Of a stretch of 64,000 nucleotides of DNA, positions 12,101 through 20,298 are shown in pieces. The stretch spans positions 18,529,767 through 18,593,766 of the forward strand of contig OX243824.1 of NCBI GenBank assembly GCA_945859605.1, written 5' to 3'. The position numbers were made by a program, and so were the translations under genes. The stretch comes from Lumbricus rubellus (taxonomy: Eukaryota; Annelida; Clitellata; Crassiclitellata; Lumbricidae). Position 1 is the first letter of the stretch; the number at the start of each line of letters is the position of its first letter. Below the pieces are notes generated by a model. That model ran no database searches, was not told the origin of the DNA, and saw only the letters and a list, made by a program, of their open reading frames with translations.

Positions 12101-15100
12101 GTCATACTGGTCAGACTCCGGTACCAAAGAAGTGACTAGTTAATAAAATTATCTGTTTCCATTTCTTTGCTCGTTTTCAACCTTCAGTCCCTTTGAAGCT
12201 TAATGCAATACAGTTGCTTTTGATTTCGTTGAATCTCTAGGTCACGAAAGAAGAAACGACTGGTCTTCTAAATGAGGCGAGTCACACTCTAACTACGACG
12301 TTCTTTAGGGCGTAAGTTGTAACGGGTCCTCTGTCTATGTGTGTCTCTCTCTGTCTCTTTGTATCTATCTGTCTCTCTCTGTCTCTCTCTGTCTCTGTCT
12401 CTGTCCCTCTCGGTGTGTCTCTCTCTCTGTCTCTATCTGTCTCTATCTTTCTATTATCTCTCTCTCTGTCTCTCTCTCTCTGTCTCACTCTCTCTATCTC
12501 TCTCGCTCTCTCCCTCTCTTTCTCTCTGGTCTGCTGGTAAAAACGGTCTTGACCTCCGCTTGGTGTTGGTCCTTCACTCGCAATTGCTCATGCGCTTTGG
12601 CTTGAAACTCAGATGCAGTGTCCGCTATTGTCGAGAGTGTCTCTGAGTAGCGAGCTTAAAAAAGGGGCTATAATCATAATTATATAAAATACTAGAATTT
12701 AAAAAAATACTAATTAAATTGTCAACCATGTGAACGTTGCAGACTCTTCAAGTTCCATCAGACTGTGCGATCGTGACTGTTTCGATGGGTCTCATGTTCC
12801 CTGGAATCGACCATCTCCAGGATAAGATCCTACAGGCCGCATTTTCTGGTAATTTTTTATCAATCCACTTTAATATCATATTTTCCGATATTTCTCTGTT
12901 CTGTCACCTGTTTGCTATCAGGGAACGGAATAATTTACTGAGATCTGTGAGCTTCATTCGCCCGTATATAGGCTAGGCCCTACCGTCGGATGGTGGTTTA
13001 TATGATCGATTCATGTAGCCTTACATCCATCTTTTTTGCTTGCAATAATCATGCAGGGGCCTATTATAGGCCAATGGGTCTTTTAGCTGAGCCCCGATGC
13101 AGAACAGCTAGGCCTATTAGCTCGTGTGTAGGCCTATTCCAGGCGCCGATTCAGCAAATGTGACTGACGCCCATTATTATCCCATACTAAACAAACAACG
13201 ACAACAACAACACCTGACGGAAGTTATTCCACTTCAATCAACAGGACAGGTTAAATTATAACCTGTTTCTGCTAGCAAAGAATTCGAGTGAAAAAGTAGG
13301 GCCCGTCCGGGATTTGAACCCGGGACCTCTCGCACCCAAAGCGAGAATCATACCCCTAGACCAACGGGCCAGACATTTAATCATAACACACATAGGCCTA
13401 TGGCCATTAGCAGGTCTACATCATTATTAGTCATAGGCCTATAATATTATAATACGAGGGCGGGTATGATTGCACAACGCGCAGCGAGTAGCGTAGCCTA
13501 CGCATGAGCAATTGTTGTACCGGTAATTGCGCTCCTTCAAGGTTTCTACTTAGCGGTTGGTTTGAGACAGTATCCGGACTCTATGCAGTTCCCAAATTGG
13601 GTAAAACTAAATTTAAAAAGTAGGGCCCGTCCGGGATTTGAACCCGGGACCTCTTGCACCCAAAGCGAGAATCATACCCCTAGACCAACGGGCCAGATGT
13701 TTAATCATAAAACAGATAGGCCTATGGCCATTAGTAGGCCTAGCCTATATCGTTATTAGTCATAGACCTAAAATATTATAATACGAGGGTGGGTATGATT
13801 GCACAACGAGCAGCGTATATGCTACGAATGAGCGCTTATTGTAGCGCTCCTTCAAGGTTTCTACTTAGAGGCTGGATTGAGACGGTATCCGGACTCTATA
13901 CGATTCCCAAATTGGATGAAACTGAATCTAAAAGGTAGGGCCCGTCCGGGATTTGAACCCGGGACCTCTCGCACCCAAAGCGAGAATCATACCCCTAGAC
14001 CAACGGGCCATACGTTAAATCGTAACACAGATAGGCATATAGCAGGCCTATTTCGTTGTTAGTCAACGTCTGATTGCATAGCGACAGCGTTCGTGACAGT
14101 CAGTCAACAAGACTGTTCTACCAACAAACAGGTTGTCCTGCTATTGCGTACTGGGTGGTTCGTTTACTCGGAGTAGGGCCTATATCTGACGTCATTAGCC
14201 TCGATTCATGTCGGCCTAGGCTACATGTGTTTCGTTCATTTTAATTCAGTGTAGCTACATAGGCTCACAGGCCTATGTGTGTAATAATTTATGGCATGCT
14301 TTTCTGGCTTGCTCTTAAAAGTCGATAAAGTGTTACAGTACCGGTAGACAATGTCATCCAAGCCATTCAGCGAGTCTATCACCTGCTCTGAAAAATTTCT
14401 GCCATAACGATACTTTTGGCTTCATGAAAAATATGTTACGCTCGTATCCTCAAAACCTCTTTCACTTTATTGCTTTCTTTAACAGTGGTAGGCCTAATCG
14501 ATCGTATAGACCTAATTATAGCCTACCGGTATGCGGTCAGATCTCCGTTGGCCCTACTATCTCCAGAGGCGTAGCGACCGCCCTCCGTACCCTCCGACCG
14601 AAGGGGCCCCCAAAAGTGCAAAAAATGAATGCAATGACTAAAAAAGGTCATAAACGTTTTCGGACGGCGAATTGATGAACTTTTCCCGAAATTTTTACAG
14701 AATGACTAAAAAAGGGTCGTCAGAAATTTCGGGCCCAAAAAATGCCGCATCCCAGTGTCTGTATTGTAAGGGGACCACCGGCCAGGACATTATGCTCGAA
14801 GGGGGCCACGTTCATTGTTGCTACGGCCCTGACTATTTCTCTCGAACATGGGCGAAGTTTGGTTTCCGTTCATGGGGGTGGGGGTCGCTTAAAAACTTGT
14901 ACTTTGGTTGGGGCGGAGACTTAGACCAGATCGAGCGGTCCGGAAATTTTTTCTCGACCAAAAAAGTTTATGACCTTTTTTAGTCATTCGATTGAAGTTT
15001 CGTTCGTGCGTGCGTGAAAAGAGCCATTTTCCCGAAGAATAGATTTTCGAGTCTGGGCCTTCTTGGGAGGGGGGGGGCCTAACCCCGGAAAAATAGACCA

Positions 15101-17544
15101 TTTTCATGGTAAAAAACCTTAACATGGGCCTTCCTGGGTTTTGAGCCCCCACAATTCCCTGATAAACTCCGCCCATTCTCTCCAATGTTATTGGTCCACA
15201 CCTTATCATACTTTCTCAAACTCAATACCTTCTTTACGTTGCTTTTTTTAGACGACACGCCAAAGAATGTGCTACTGAATTTCATGTACGTTTCAGACGT
15301 TGACTACACCACTGTGCAGGTAGGCATAGGCCTATAGCCTATACCCTCGCACACACGTAGGTCTACAAATGTAGGCTATACATCTTCGATTGCGAATCGC
15401 TGCATGCATATTCTAGTAATTTCTATAACGCTTATAAGCTTGATAATAGCCTACATGTCGCATGCTCAAATGATGTAGACATCTAAACCAAAGTGCAGTA
15501 CAAGTAGCTTGTTATTGTACATCTAGGCTATAAGAACATAGGCTACATACTTATATTCGGTTTGGGAGTTTGTGTGCTATTTTGAAACACTTGACTTTTG
15601 ATTGGCTCTATAGATGATGCAAGTTTATTTTACCATTTCTGTAAACGAAAATGCGGGTAGCAATTGCTGCAATTGGCCTGTTAATCTGTTCTTACCCTAT
15701 CCTGTCTATCCTATCCTATCTGATACTATCTTATCTTATCCTATCCTATCCTATCCTACCCTATCTTATCTTATCTTTTAATAACCACGGACTACGCGCA
15801 GTCAATGTTGCTGGTCTTAGACTCTTAACGCCTATATTGTGTATATATAGGGACTTTCTTTAGTCATCAGTTATTACTCATCGCTATCGATTGATGCTCG
15901 CGATTATTTCCTGGCGCTAAACAATTGCATAGCAATAATAATAAGAGCATTGTTCTACAGCATTGTTATACTGCAGTGTGGTGTGCTTTCTGCTGTCAGG
16001 GCGTTCAAGAGCTGCGTGATATCTTCTCAAAACGCAAGACCCAGATGATTCTCTGCAATGTACAAGTAGGTTCAACGACAACAAAAACGCTACAGAAGAA
16101 TCATGGGCTGAGTTGGTTTCCGTTCTTAGGGGGCTAACCCCGAGTCTGGGCCTTATTGGAGGGGCTAACCCCGAAAAAGGATACCATTTTCATGGTGAAA
16201 AAGTTGAATCTGGACCTTCTTGGAGGGGTTTAGCCCCCCTAGCCCCTGATAAACTCCGCCCATGAGAAGAATTCTTGATTATACTACCTGTCTATAGGCC
16301 TACCCACCAATCAATGCTGTTGGTCAGTGAGTAATCTGTAAATGAGTCGATCAATCGACTCTAACGGAAAATCGACTTGCTCAACTATAGCACAAGCAAA
16401 TTTCATGTGATTAATAATATTATTCCTGCAGTACAAGTATACGACGGTCTTATCGTAGTGTTCAGACAAGGGCGGATACAGAAACTTTGGACGGGGGGGG
16501 GGCCAAAAATCTTGGTGTTGGGTCCGGGAAAAATTCTAGGCCTTGGGTCTGGAAAATTTTTCTTTCGTATCCGCCAAAAAGTTGACGACTTTTTTTTTTT
16601 TTTTTTTTAGTCATCTGCCAAATTTTTCCGGAAAATCATACCATTTCATCCGCCAAAAAAGTTGACGACCTTTTTTTTTTTTAGTCATCTGCCAAATTTT
16701 TCCGGAAAATCATACCATTTCATCCGCCCAAAAAAGTTGACGACCTTTTTTTTCTTTTTTTTTTTAGTCATCCGGCCAAAATTTTGGGAAAATCATACCA
16801 TTTCAGCAGCCACTGAAACCAAATGGGGGGCCACGATACATGGGATTTCTAAATGGGGGGCCATGGCCGGATTGGCCCCCCCTGGATCCGCCCCTGTGTT
16901 CAGAAATAATATTGAAAGCGCAAAACTGTCATCTTCACATCGAGTTGCTTTTATATGCTAGAGTGTTTCATTTTCAGCCTCACATTGCCAAGAGATTCGC
17001 CGATGGCAACATTAAGAATCTCATGTTCGCCAAGTCACTGGAAGATGGCATCAGAATGCTTTCCGGTAAGTAAAGACTTCATCATCATCATCATTATCGT
17101 CATCATCGTCATCGTCATCATCGTCATCGTTATCCTCATCATCATCATCAACATCATCATCATCATCACTGTCGTCGCTGTTGTCATCGGCGTCATCATC
17201 GTCATCACCATAGTCGTCATCATATCTGAAAGTATGAACATGTGGATCACAGTCTAGATGTCCACTCCTCATTGTGTATTTCGCTACAACCAATTGCAGG
17301 ATTCAAAGCTCAAGCTAAGGAGACGGTTTCCAACGAGACAGTTGAAAAGGGAATGCCGCAAGGCAGCGAAGATCAGCAGGAGTTGTCATCGACAAAGAAA
17401 GAGGAAGCAGGAGAAAGTGAAGTTGGAGGCAAAGGAAGAGTGGAAAGCAAGATCAAGCTAACGAGAGATGGAAGTGTCGTCATTGAAGTTGCTCCAGAAG
17501 TTACCGATGAAAATCCCACCGACTTGGAAGACGAAAGGGTTTAG
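3092..17544 (+). CDS. SLC26A11: SLC26A11-like sulfate/anion transporter, 16 visible exons, 5' partial
   Basis: The product is a plasma- or lysosomal-membrane anion exchanger of the SLC26 (SulP) family, most like SLC26A11, the sodium-independent sulfate transporter. Sixteen exons (3092-3171, 4523-4571, 4971-5058, 6142-6320, 7408-7480, 8003-8053, 8858-8918, 9271-9326, 10035-10175, 10733-10791, 11677-11748, 12743-12848, 15252-15319, 16000-16065, 16978-17065, 17300-17544) join with consistent phases and AG/GT borders into 1482 nt, or 493 codons plus TAG. Diagnostic strings are NIDANQELLAIG, AVNAQSGVRTPGGG, FYYIPDAGLAAVIIMAV and SIG-type STAS residues DVDYTTVQG. Human SLC26A11 is about 606 aa, so roughly the first 190 residues, with the early membrane spans, are missing and probably lie upstream of the window. 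The C-tail is longer and more acidic than usual. The introns hold four tRNA copies and several MITEs. The subfamily call is by remembered similarity; the family call is secure. Confidence 0.92.
3540..3628 (+). repeat. Dispersed repeat, second copy of the 290-378 family
   Basis: It contains TGCTGTTTAACGACAC, ATTAGTGTCGCCCTCCTCC and GGGACTGGCACTGGCAG in the same order and orientation as the copy at 290. It lies in an SLC26 intron. Confidence 0.65.
3770..3966 (-). mobile_element. MITE family G copy
   Basis: It is the reverse complement of the element at 35348-35562, with inner landmarks CCTTCCCATCCTCC and two ACTGCAC-type boxes. The ends read like CAGGGCTNTTTTAA inverted termini. I see no convincing target duplication in this copy. 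Confidence 0.6.
4247..4495. repeat. Imperfect ATC/GTC trinucleotide repeat
   Basis: About 250 bp of ATC units mixed with GTC and ATT, in an SLC26 intron just before exon b. Met/Thr-rich frames are artefacts. Confidence 0.95.
4523..4571 (+). CDS. SLC26A11: SLC26A11-like exon b (transmembrane segment)
   Basis: Acceptor TTTTTCAG, donor GTGATC. It restores the phase of the previous exon and encodes a very hydrophobic stretch, VMTFSLILILIIFL, where the human protein has a Leu-rich span. The donor is not the strongest, so the exact 3' edge is less certain. Confidence 0.7.
4971..5058 (+). CDS. SLC26A11: SLC26A11-like exon c
   Basis: Acceptor TTCATCAG, donor GTCGGT. It begins RMKDLKLGKN and ends KYLVWLTST, aligning with human KLMRDH and RGLVWAATT. 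It ends phase 1 and the next exon supplies GA to make glycine. Confidence 0.8.
5770..5835 (+). mobile_element. SINE/LINE 3' tail fragment
   Basis: GCTGGAGTCGGGAGCGCCTC, TGAGTAG and GGGGGCGCTATATAGG match the 3' part of the tRNA-derived SINE and of the LINE tails in this window. The 5' part is absent. Confidence 0.6.
6142..6320 (+). CDS. SLC26A11: SLC26A11-like exon d
   Basis: Acceptor AAATTTCAG, donor GTAGCC. It encodes GRNAIVVVASS (human ARNALVVL-type) followed by LTKEIQEGIPALEVPKFTL, the conserved GEIxxGLPP-like loop. An NET sequon lies in the predicted extracellular loop. Confidence 0.92.
7408..7480 (+). CDS. SLC26A11: SLC26A11-like exon e
   Basis: Acceptor TGTTTAG, donor GTTTGT. It encodes KMGIGIVIVPLLGVIETIAI followed by GKAF, a membrane span that matches human VVPLMGLLESIAVAKAF. 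Confidence 0.93.
7669..7780 (+). mobile_element. SINE, 5'-truncated copy
   Basis: It starts within the SINE body (GCAATTGCTCAGCGCTTCGG) and runs to GGGGCGCTATAACAAGC. The tRNA-like promoter part is missing. It lies in an SLC26 intron. Confidence 0.8.
8003..8053 (+). CDS. SLC26A11: SLC26A11-like exon f
   Basis: Acceptor ACACTTCAG, donor GTAAGT. It encodes RKHNYNIDANQELLAI, the SulP-family signature before the anion-binding region (human NYRIDANQELLAIG). Confidence 0.95.
8124..8470. repeat. GAT-type repeat grading into pure TGG/GGT repeat
   Basis: Positions 8124-8285 are GAT/TAT-type units; 8284-8470 are almost pure (TGG)n with several GGGGG interruptions. The plus strand, which is the transcript sense of the host intron, is G-rich and could form G-quadruplexes. 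Poly-His, poly-Pro and poly-Thr frames here are artefacts. Confidence 0.95.
8858..8918 (+). CDS. SLC26A11: SLC26A11-like exon g
   Basis: Acceptor TGCACAG, donor GTAAAC. It encodes GVSNILGSFVQSYPVTASFS, the conserved SSYPVTGSFGR region. Confidence 0.95.
9271..9326 (+). CDS. SLC26A11: SLC26A11-like exon h
   Basis: Acceptor TATTTTAG, donor GTAAGT. It encodes RSAVNAQSGVRTPGGGVFT. The NAQSG motif is strongly conserved in this subfamily. Confidence 0.95.
9608..9815 (+). mobile_element. tRNA-derived SINE, near full length
   Basis: An A-box-like GTGGTGTACTGG and a B-box-like CAGGTTCAAATTC precede the SINE body (AAGTCCTTCACTTGCAATTG, CGCTGTAGCCGGGAGCGCCT). The tail is degraded (GGGATGCTCTAGC). It lies in the SLC26 intron between exons h and i. 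Confidence 0.85.
10035..10175 (+). CDS. SLC26A11: SLC26A11-like exon i
   Basis: Acceptor GTCGACAG, donor GTAGGC. It encodes the span GALVLLALAVLTPVFYYIP and then DAGLAAVIIMAVTDMIDF, closely matching SLC26A11. It ends phase 1 within the WRTKK lysine pair. Confidence 0.95.
10733..10791 (+). CDS. SLC26A11: SLC26A11-like exon j
   Basis: Acceptor ACTGTAG, donor GTGAGT. It encodes KSDLFPWFTAFFVSLLFGFE, corresponding to human RLDLLPLCVTFLLCFWEV. Confidence 0.92.
10931..10955. repeat. CT microsatellite
   Basis: A short pure (CT)n run in an SLC26 intron. Confidence 0.9.
11383..11697 (+). repeat. Left arm of an inverted duplication carrying a tRNA gene
   Basis: The sequence from GCGCGTTG at 11383 through the tRNA and the first 20 bases of exon k is found again, inverted, at about 13166-13482. 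Matching landmarks are CTGTCCTGTTGATTGAAGT, the TGTTGTTGTTG run and TATTATAATATTATAGG. Confidence 0.85.
11493..11564 (+). tRNA. tRNA-Pro (anticodon TGG)
   Basis: 72 nt with acceptor stem GGCCCGT/ACGGGCC and discriminator C. The anticodon arm is CTCGC-TTTGGGT-GCGAG, with TGG in the loop, and the T arm contains GGTTCAAATCC. No intron and no encoded CCA, as expected for a eukaryotic nuclear gene. It lies in the intron before exon k of the SLC26A11-like gene, in the same orientation. Confidence 0.96.
11677..11748 (+). CDS. SLC26A11: SLC26A11-like exon k
   Basis: Acceptor GTTTAG, donor GTAGGA. It encodes YGIIMGVTGSLLLLLYPWSR and then PKIQ, the last span and the start of the cytoplasmic part. Its first 20 bases are also found, inverted, at 13167-13186 inside a duplicated segment. 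Confidence 0.92.
12338..12530. repeat. TCTCTG/CT-rich microsatellite
   Basis: Pyrimidine-rich array of TCTC and TCTG units in an SLC26 intron. Leu/Ser/Cys-rich frames on the plus strand and Arg/Glu-rich frames on the minus strand are artefacts. Confidence 0.95.
12568..12674 (+). mobile_element. SINE, 5'-truncated copy
   Basis: It runs from GGTCCTTCACTCGCAATTGC through GATGCAGTGTCCGCTA to GTGTCTCTGAGTAGCGAGC and GGGGCTATAATC. The tRNA-like head is missing. Confidence 0.8.
12743..12848 (+). CDS. SLC26A11: SLC26A11-like exon l (start of STAS domain)
   Basis: Acceptor ACGTTGCAG, donor GTAATT. It encodes TLQVPSDCAIVTVSMGLMFP and then GIDHLQDKIL, the first strand and helix of the STAS domain. Confidence 0.92.
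13166..13482 (-). repeat. Right arm of the inverted duplication
   Basis: Reverse-complement copy of 11383-11697. It includes an inverted copy of the acceptor and first 20 bases of SLC26 exon k at 13167-13186, which cannot act in that orientation, and a tRNA-Pro copy. Confidence 0.85.
13299..13370 (-). tRNA. tRNA-Pro (anticodon TGG), copy 2
   Basis: Reverse-complement copy of the gene at 11493, apparently identical over the 72 nt, in an intron of the SLC26A11-like gene and antisense to it. All four stems and the B box are intact. Confidence 0.95.
13623..13694 (-). tRNA. tRNA-Pro (anticodon TGG), copy 3, one stem mismatch
   Basis: Same as copy 2 except for a G to A change in the 3' side of the anticodon stem (GCAAG for GCGAG), which makes a C-A mismatch in the middle of the stem. 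The acceptor, D and T arms are intact. It may be less functional or a pseudogene. Confidence 0.85.
13938..14009 (-). tRNA. tRNA-Pro (anticodon TGG), copy 4
   Basis: A 72-nt copy with intact stems and TGG anticodon. It lies 315 bp from copy 3, and copy 3 lies 324 bp from copy 2. The flanks (TATCCGGACTCTAT, TTCCCAAATTGG) are shared, showing tandem duplication. Confidence 0.95.
14564..14831. mobile_element. hAT-like MITE, family B
   Basis: The ends CAGAGGCGTAGCGAC and GTTGCTACGGCCCTG are inverted repeats. Flanking 8-mers ACTATCTC (14556-14563) and ACTATTTC (14832-14839) match at 7 of 8 positions. The interior contains GACTAAAAAAGGTCAT, the module shared with families A and C. No ORF. Confidence 0.82.
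14847..15177. mobile_element. hAT-like MITE, family C, long copy
   Basis: Left end CATGGGCGAAGTTTGG; right end AAACTCCGCCCATT. Flanking 8-mers CTCTCGAA (14839-14846) and CTCTCCAA (15178-15185) match at 7 of 8. The interior includes a run of A then GTTTATGACC and TTTTTTAGTCAT, the shared module. It lies directly next to family B element 14564-14831. Confidence 0.85.
15252..15319 (+). CDS. SLC26A11: SLC26A11-like exon m (STAS)
   Basis: Acceptor TTTTTTAG, donor GTAGGC. It encodes DTPKNVLLNFMYVSDVDYTT and VQ, the core STAS strand in which most family members have a D-S/V-D/S motif. Confidence 0.9.
15690..15778. repeat. CCTAT/TTATC repeat
   Basis: Imperfect pentanucleotide array (CCTAT, CTTAT) in an SLC26 intron. 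Confidence 0.9.
16000..16065 (+). CDS. SLC26A11: SLC26A11-like exon n (STAS)
   Basis: Acceptor CTGTCAG, donor GTAGGT. It encodes GVQELRDIFSKRKTQMILCN and VQ, the helix and following strand of STAS. Confidence 0.92.
16102..16264. mobile_element. hAT-like MITE, family C, short copy
   Basis: Ends CATGGGCTGAGTTGG and AAACTCCGCCCATG, with a perfect 8-bp target duplication AGAAGAAT at 16094-16101 and 16265-16272. It lies in the SLC26 intron between exons n and o. No ORF. Confidence 0.92.
16467..16896 (+). mobile_element. hAT-like MITE, family A, complete copy
   Basis: Termini CAAGGGCGGATACAG and CTGGATCCGCCCCTG are inverted repeats, with a perfect 8-bp target duplication TGTTCAGA at 16459-16466 and 16897-16904. 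The interior has three tandem units of about 70-80 bp, each a run of T, then AGTCATC, then CCGGAAAATCATACC. It lies in the SLC26 intron before exon o. Confidence 0.93.
16978..17065 (+). CDS. SLC26A11: SLC26A11-like exon o (STAS)
   Basis: Acceptor ATTTTCAG, donor GTAAGT. It encodes PHIAKRFADGNIKNLMFAKS and LEDGIRMLS, the last helices of STAS. A complete MITE (16467-16896) ends about 80 bases before this exon. Confidence 0.92.
17072..17225. repeat. ATC/GTC trinucleotide repeat
   Basis: Imperfect ATC array in the last SLC26 intron. It starts just after the donor of exon o. Confidence 0.95.
17300..17544 (+). CDS. SLC26A11: SLC26A11-like last exon
   Basis: Acceptor CAATTGCAG. It encodes GFKAQAKETVSNETV and then a polar tail rich in Glu, Lys and Ser, ending DLEDERV with TAG at 17542-17544. 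An ATTAAA at 17562 lies only about 18 bases past the stop, and a hAT-like element begins at 17574, so the normal 3' UTR and poly(A) site are unclear. Confidence 0.9.
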
Positions 17545-17573
17545 TTTTGACAACTCAACCAATTAAAGTAAAG

Positions 17574-17958
17574 TAGAGATGTACCGAATATTTCATTCGA
17601 ACTCTTACTTGTTTAATTAGGCTAGTGTTCAAATTTAAAATTAGAAAAAATTCTAATGGTTAAAATTATCCGAATGACATTTTCAAGATCGCCCAAGACC
17701 AGCGGAGAATTGGCATCTTGGTCGTGGAAGCCAGTACCAACAGCCAATAATAATTATTGAAAAGCTTCCACTTGCTTAAGTTCATTTGCAAACTTCAACT
17801 TTAAGCGTTTTACTAGAAATATTTAATATTTTGGCTATGAAATTTTAGTGCTCGAGTTTTACAGTGTCATATAAGCTTACGCCGTTATAGCCTACGGCCA
17901 CCAGAACGTTGACTTTTTTTATTCTAGTGCTCAAAAACTGGTATTCGGTACATTTCTA
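17574..17958. mobile_element. hAT-like MITE next to the SLC26 stop
   Basis: Ends TAGAGATGTACCGAATA and TATTCGGTACATTTCTA form inverted termini of a type known in hAT elements. Flanking 8-mers AAGTAAAG (17566-17573) and AAGTAAAC (17959-17966) match at 7 of 8. The element begins 29 bases after the transporter stop codon, so it sits in the 3' UTR. Confidence 0.85.
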
Positions 17959-17966
17959 AAGTAAAC

Positions 17967-19671
17967 AATTAGACTTGTAGTTCGATTGTACCCTATAGCA
18001 ATGATCAGTTTAGCGAGGTTACCCTTGGTAATGTGTTAGTTGGTAACAAACACAGTAGCTTCAAGTCGATCTTTGCATTGGTTAGCTCAAGGAACTGTTC
18101 TTCTAAGCCTTGGTATATAGGCTCGAGCCCAGCGCCCTAACTCATAAGTAAAACAACGTCATGTTTCTTACCTGAATATAGTGTAAGTTAAGGGTCTATT
18201 ATATATACTATTATATAGGCCTACGTGAAAATATAGGCATTATGTCTATAAATAAGCGTAACTACAAGGAGGAAGAGAGAGGCAGCTGCCTCCTGTTTTT
18301 TATACTTGTTAAAATTAATGGCCAGGATTTTCATGAATTTGACAATGATCTGTCACGCCTGGATCATGAATGTCCCAGTCGCCTCCGTTTGAATTTCAGT
18401 CTGGACACGTTCCTGTATAATTATGTCCTTGCTAAAAATACATGCGTAGATACACGCATGCATAAAACATAGTGGCCATTAGCCTATAAGCTTAGCCTAC
18501 TTGTTCAACAACATTATTATAGAGTCCGGAATGTCTAACGGCTTAAGCGACATCAAACGGGATATGGAGGTCCAAATTCGAGAACAGTGCAATGTGTAAT
18601 AACAGACTTGGTCTTCGGGTGTTATGAAGCTCAGAAGAGTAGGACCTAACTATTTAATAGCTGTTGTAATCTAGGCTATTAATTGCATTAGTGTTACGAT
18701 GCGTACTTTCAATGGTCATTTAGTCTGGCCTCATCGCGTTATTATAATACTATGAGGCAACTTTATACAACTACACTCGTGAATGTTCAGTTCTATGGTT
18801 ACGGGCATAGGCCTACATGTACGGTATGTACCTCTGTTGCTAAAGCTGCATGATTCATGCTTGTGTTTTTGATGACATTGTGTTGGCACAAGCCAAAAGC
18901 CGTAAAATTAAATGCAGTTCAAACTGCATTTGATGCTTTAATTCTACCGAAAACCCATTTAGATCTTTATAAGTTTAGATCATAAGTATAGGCTATAGGC
19001 CATTTAAGTTTTTAGACCTTTAAATTAAAGTTTTAAAACCATTTAAGTCTTTAGACTCCGTTGAAGACTTTTTACTAACTGGACCTCGATTTCAACAGCC
19101 AATTTATTCCTTCTGAAGTAGCCTAGCTATCAAGAGTGGCATTTCACGCGCGGAGTGATAGATAAGACAGTGATGTTCAAAGATGATATAAGTTATATGC
19201 ACTTATGGTGCTCTTGTTGAATTAAACGTTCATCGTAAACTTAAACAAAAGACCGATGACTACCGAGTTCGCAGAACTGATAATAAAAAAAGTCATAAGA
19301 AATTCACGACTCAAAACGTGGTTCAATACTCCGATGACATCAACAAAATAATCAAGTTGCGTTCGAGGTCATTATTAACATTTTGTTGACTATGATTTAT
19401 TTTACTGAAGCAATTCTGTGCAGCTAAAAATGGTTTTAATAAGTAATTGCTGTCATAATTGTGAGTAATTTACCAGGGAGGATGGGAAGGAAAAGGAGGG
19501 CTGTGCAGTTCTAGAAATTCTTTAAAAGAAACCATGATAATTAAGCCATATTATAGGCTTATAAATTTCCAGTTACGCCTCTACAAGGTGGTTATGACGC
19601 AGCGGTGTTAGCCTATTTGTGTAAAAGAGTCACTTGGTCTGACCAGCAACCTGCACTAAACTTGCTTGACG
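17967..19671. other. No gene recognised
   Basis: AT-rich intergenic DNA with several TAGGCCTA motifs. A partial copy of MITE family G (TTTACCAGGGAGGATGGGAA and CTGTGCAGTTCTAG) lies at about 19415-19530. ORFs here are short and show no family signature. Confidence 0.6.
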
Positions 19672-19679
19672 TTGTAGTT

Positions 19680-19917
19680 CAGTGGCGCAACTAGGGGGTG
19701 CTGGGGAGTGCTTGAGCACCCCCAGAGCTAAAAAGGTGACACACGCAATTTTTTCAAATCCGATGAGTTTTTTTGGTGCGGTGGGGGGGGGTAGGGTCAT
19801 TCGGTCTTTAAGATTACACGATCAAGCAAGTTCCTTCGGCACTCTCTACTTTGCACCATCGGCGCTTACAATAATAATTCTGAGCACCCCCAGGAAAATC
19901 TTCTGGTTGCGCCCCTG
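19680..19917. mobile_element. hAT-like MITE, family E
   Basis: Ends CAGTGGCGCAACTAG and CTGGTTGCGCCCCTG are inverted, with inner GAGCACCCCC/GGGGGTGCT extensions. A perfect 8-bp target duplication TTGTAGTT lies at 19672-19679 and 19918-19925. 238 bp, no ORF. Confidence 0.95.
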
Positions 19918-20298
19918 TTGTAGTTAAACGAAAATTAGAATTAAGTCTACAAAAGAAAAATCTTCTTCCTTTTGAAGTTATTTAGGTCTCAAAATGGAGA
20001 AGCATTTACCGTTGTTGTAGAAATAATTCACAAACTGAAATGTTCGTTTAATTGTGATTGTATCAGAGAAATGGTCATCTTTCACGCTCACTTCGAGATC
20101 TGTTGACATTTATTGGCAATTTCTTTCACGGTTAAAGTAACCGAGTTTATATATTTACGTGTGTTATTATAACGTATATATAGCCTACCTAGGTAGGCCT
20201 ATATTTGTGTAGATCTAACTCAAAGCATCTATATCGTATAGTCTTGTTGTATATAATTAGGCCTATCGGACCAAGTGCAACTAGGAAATAGCTGTGGA

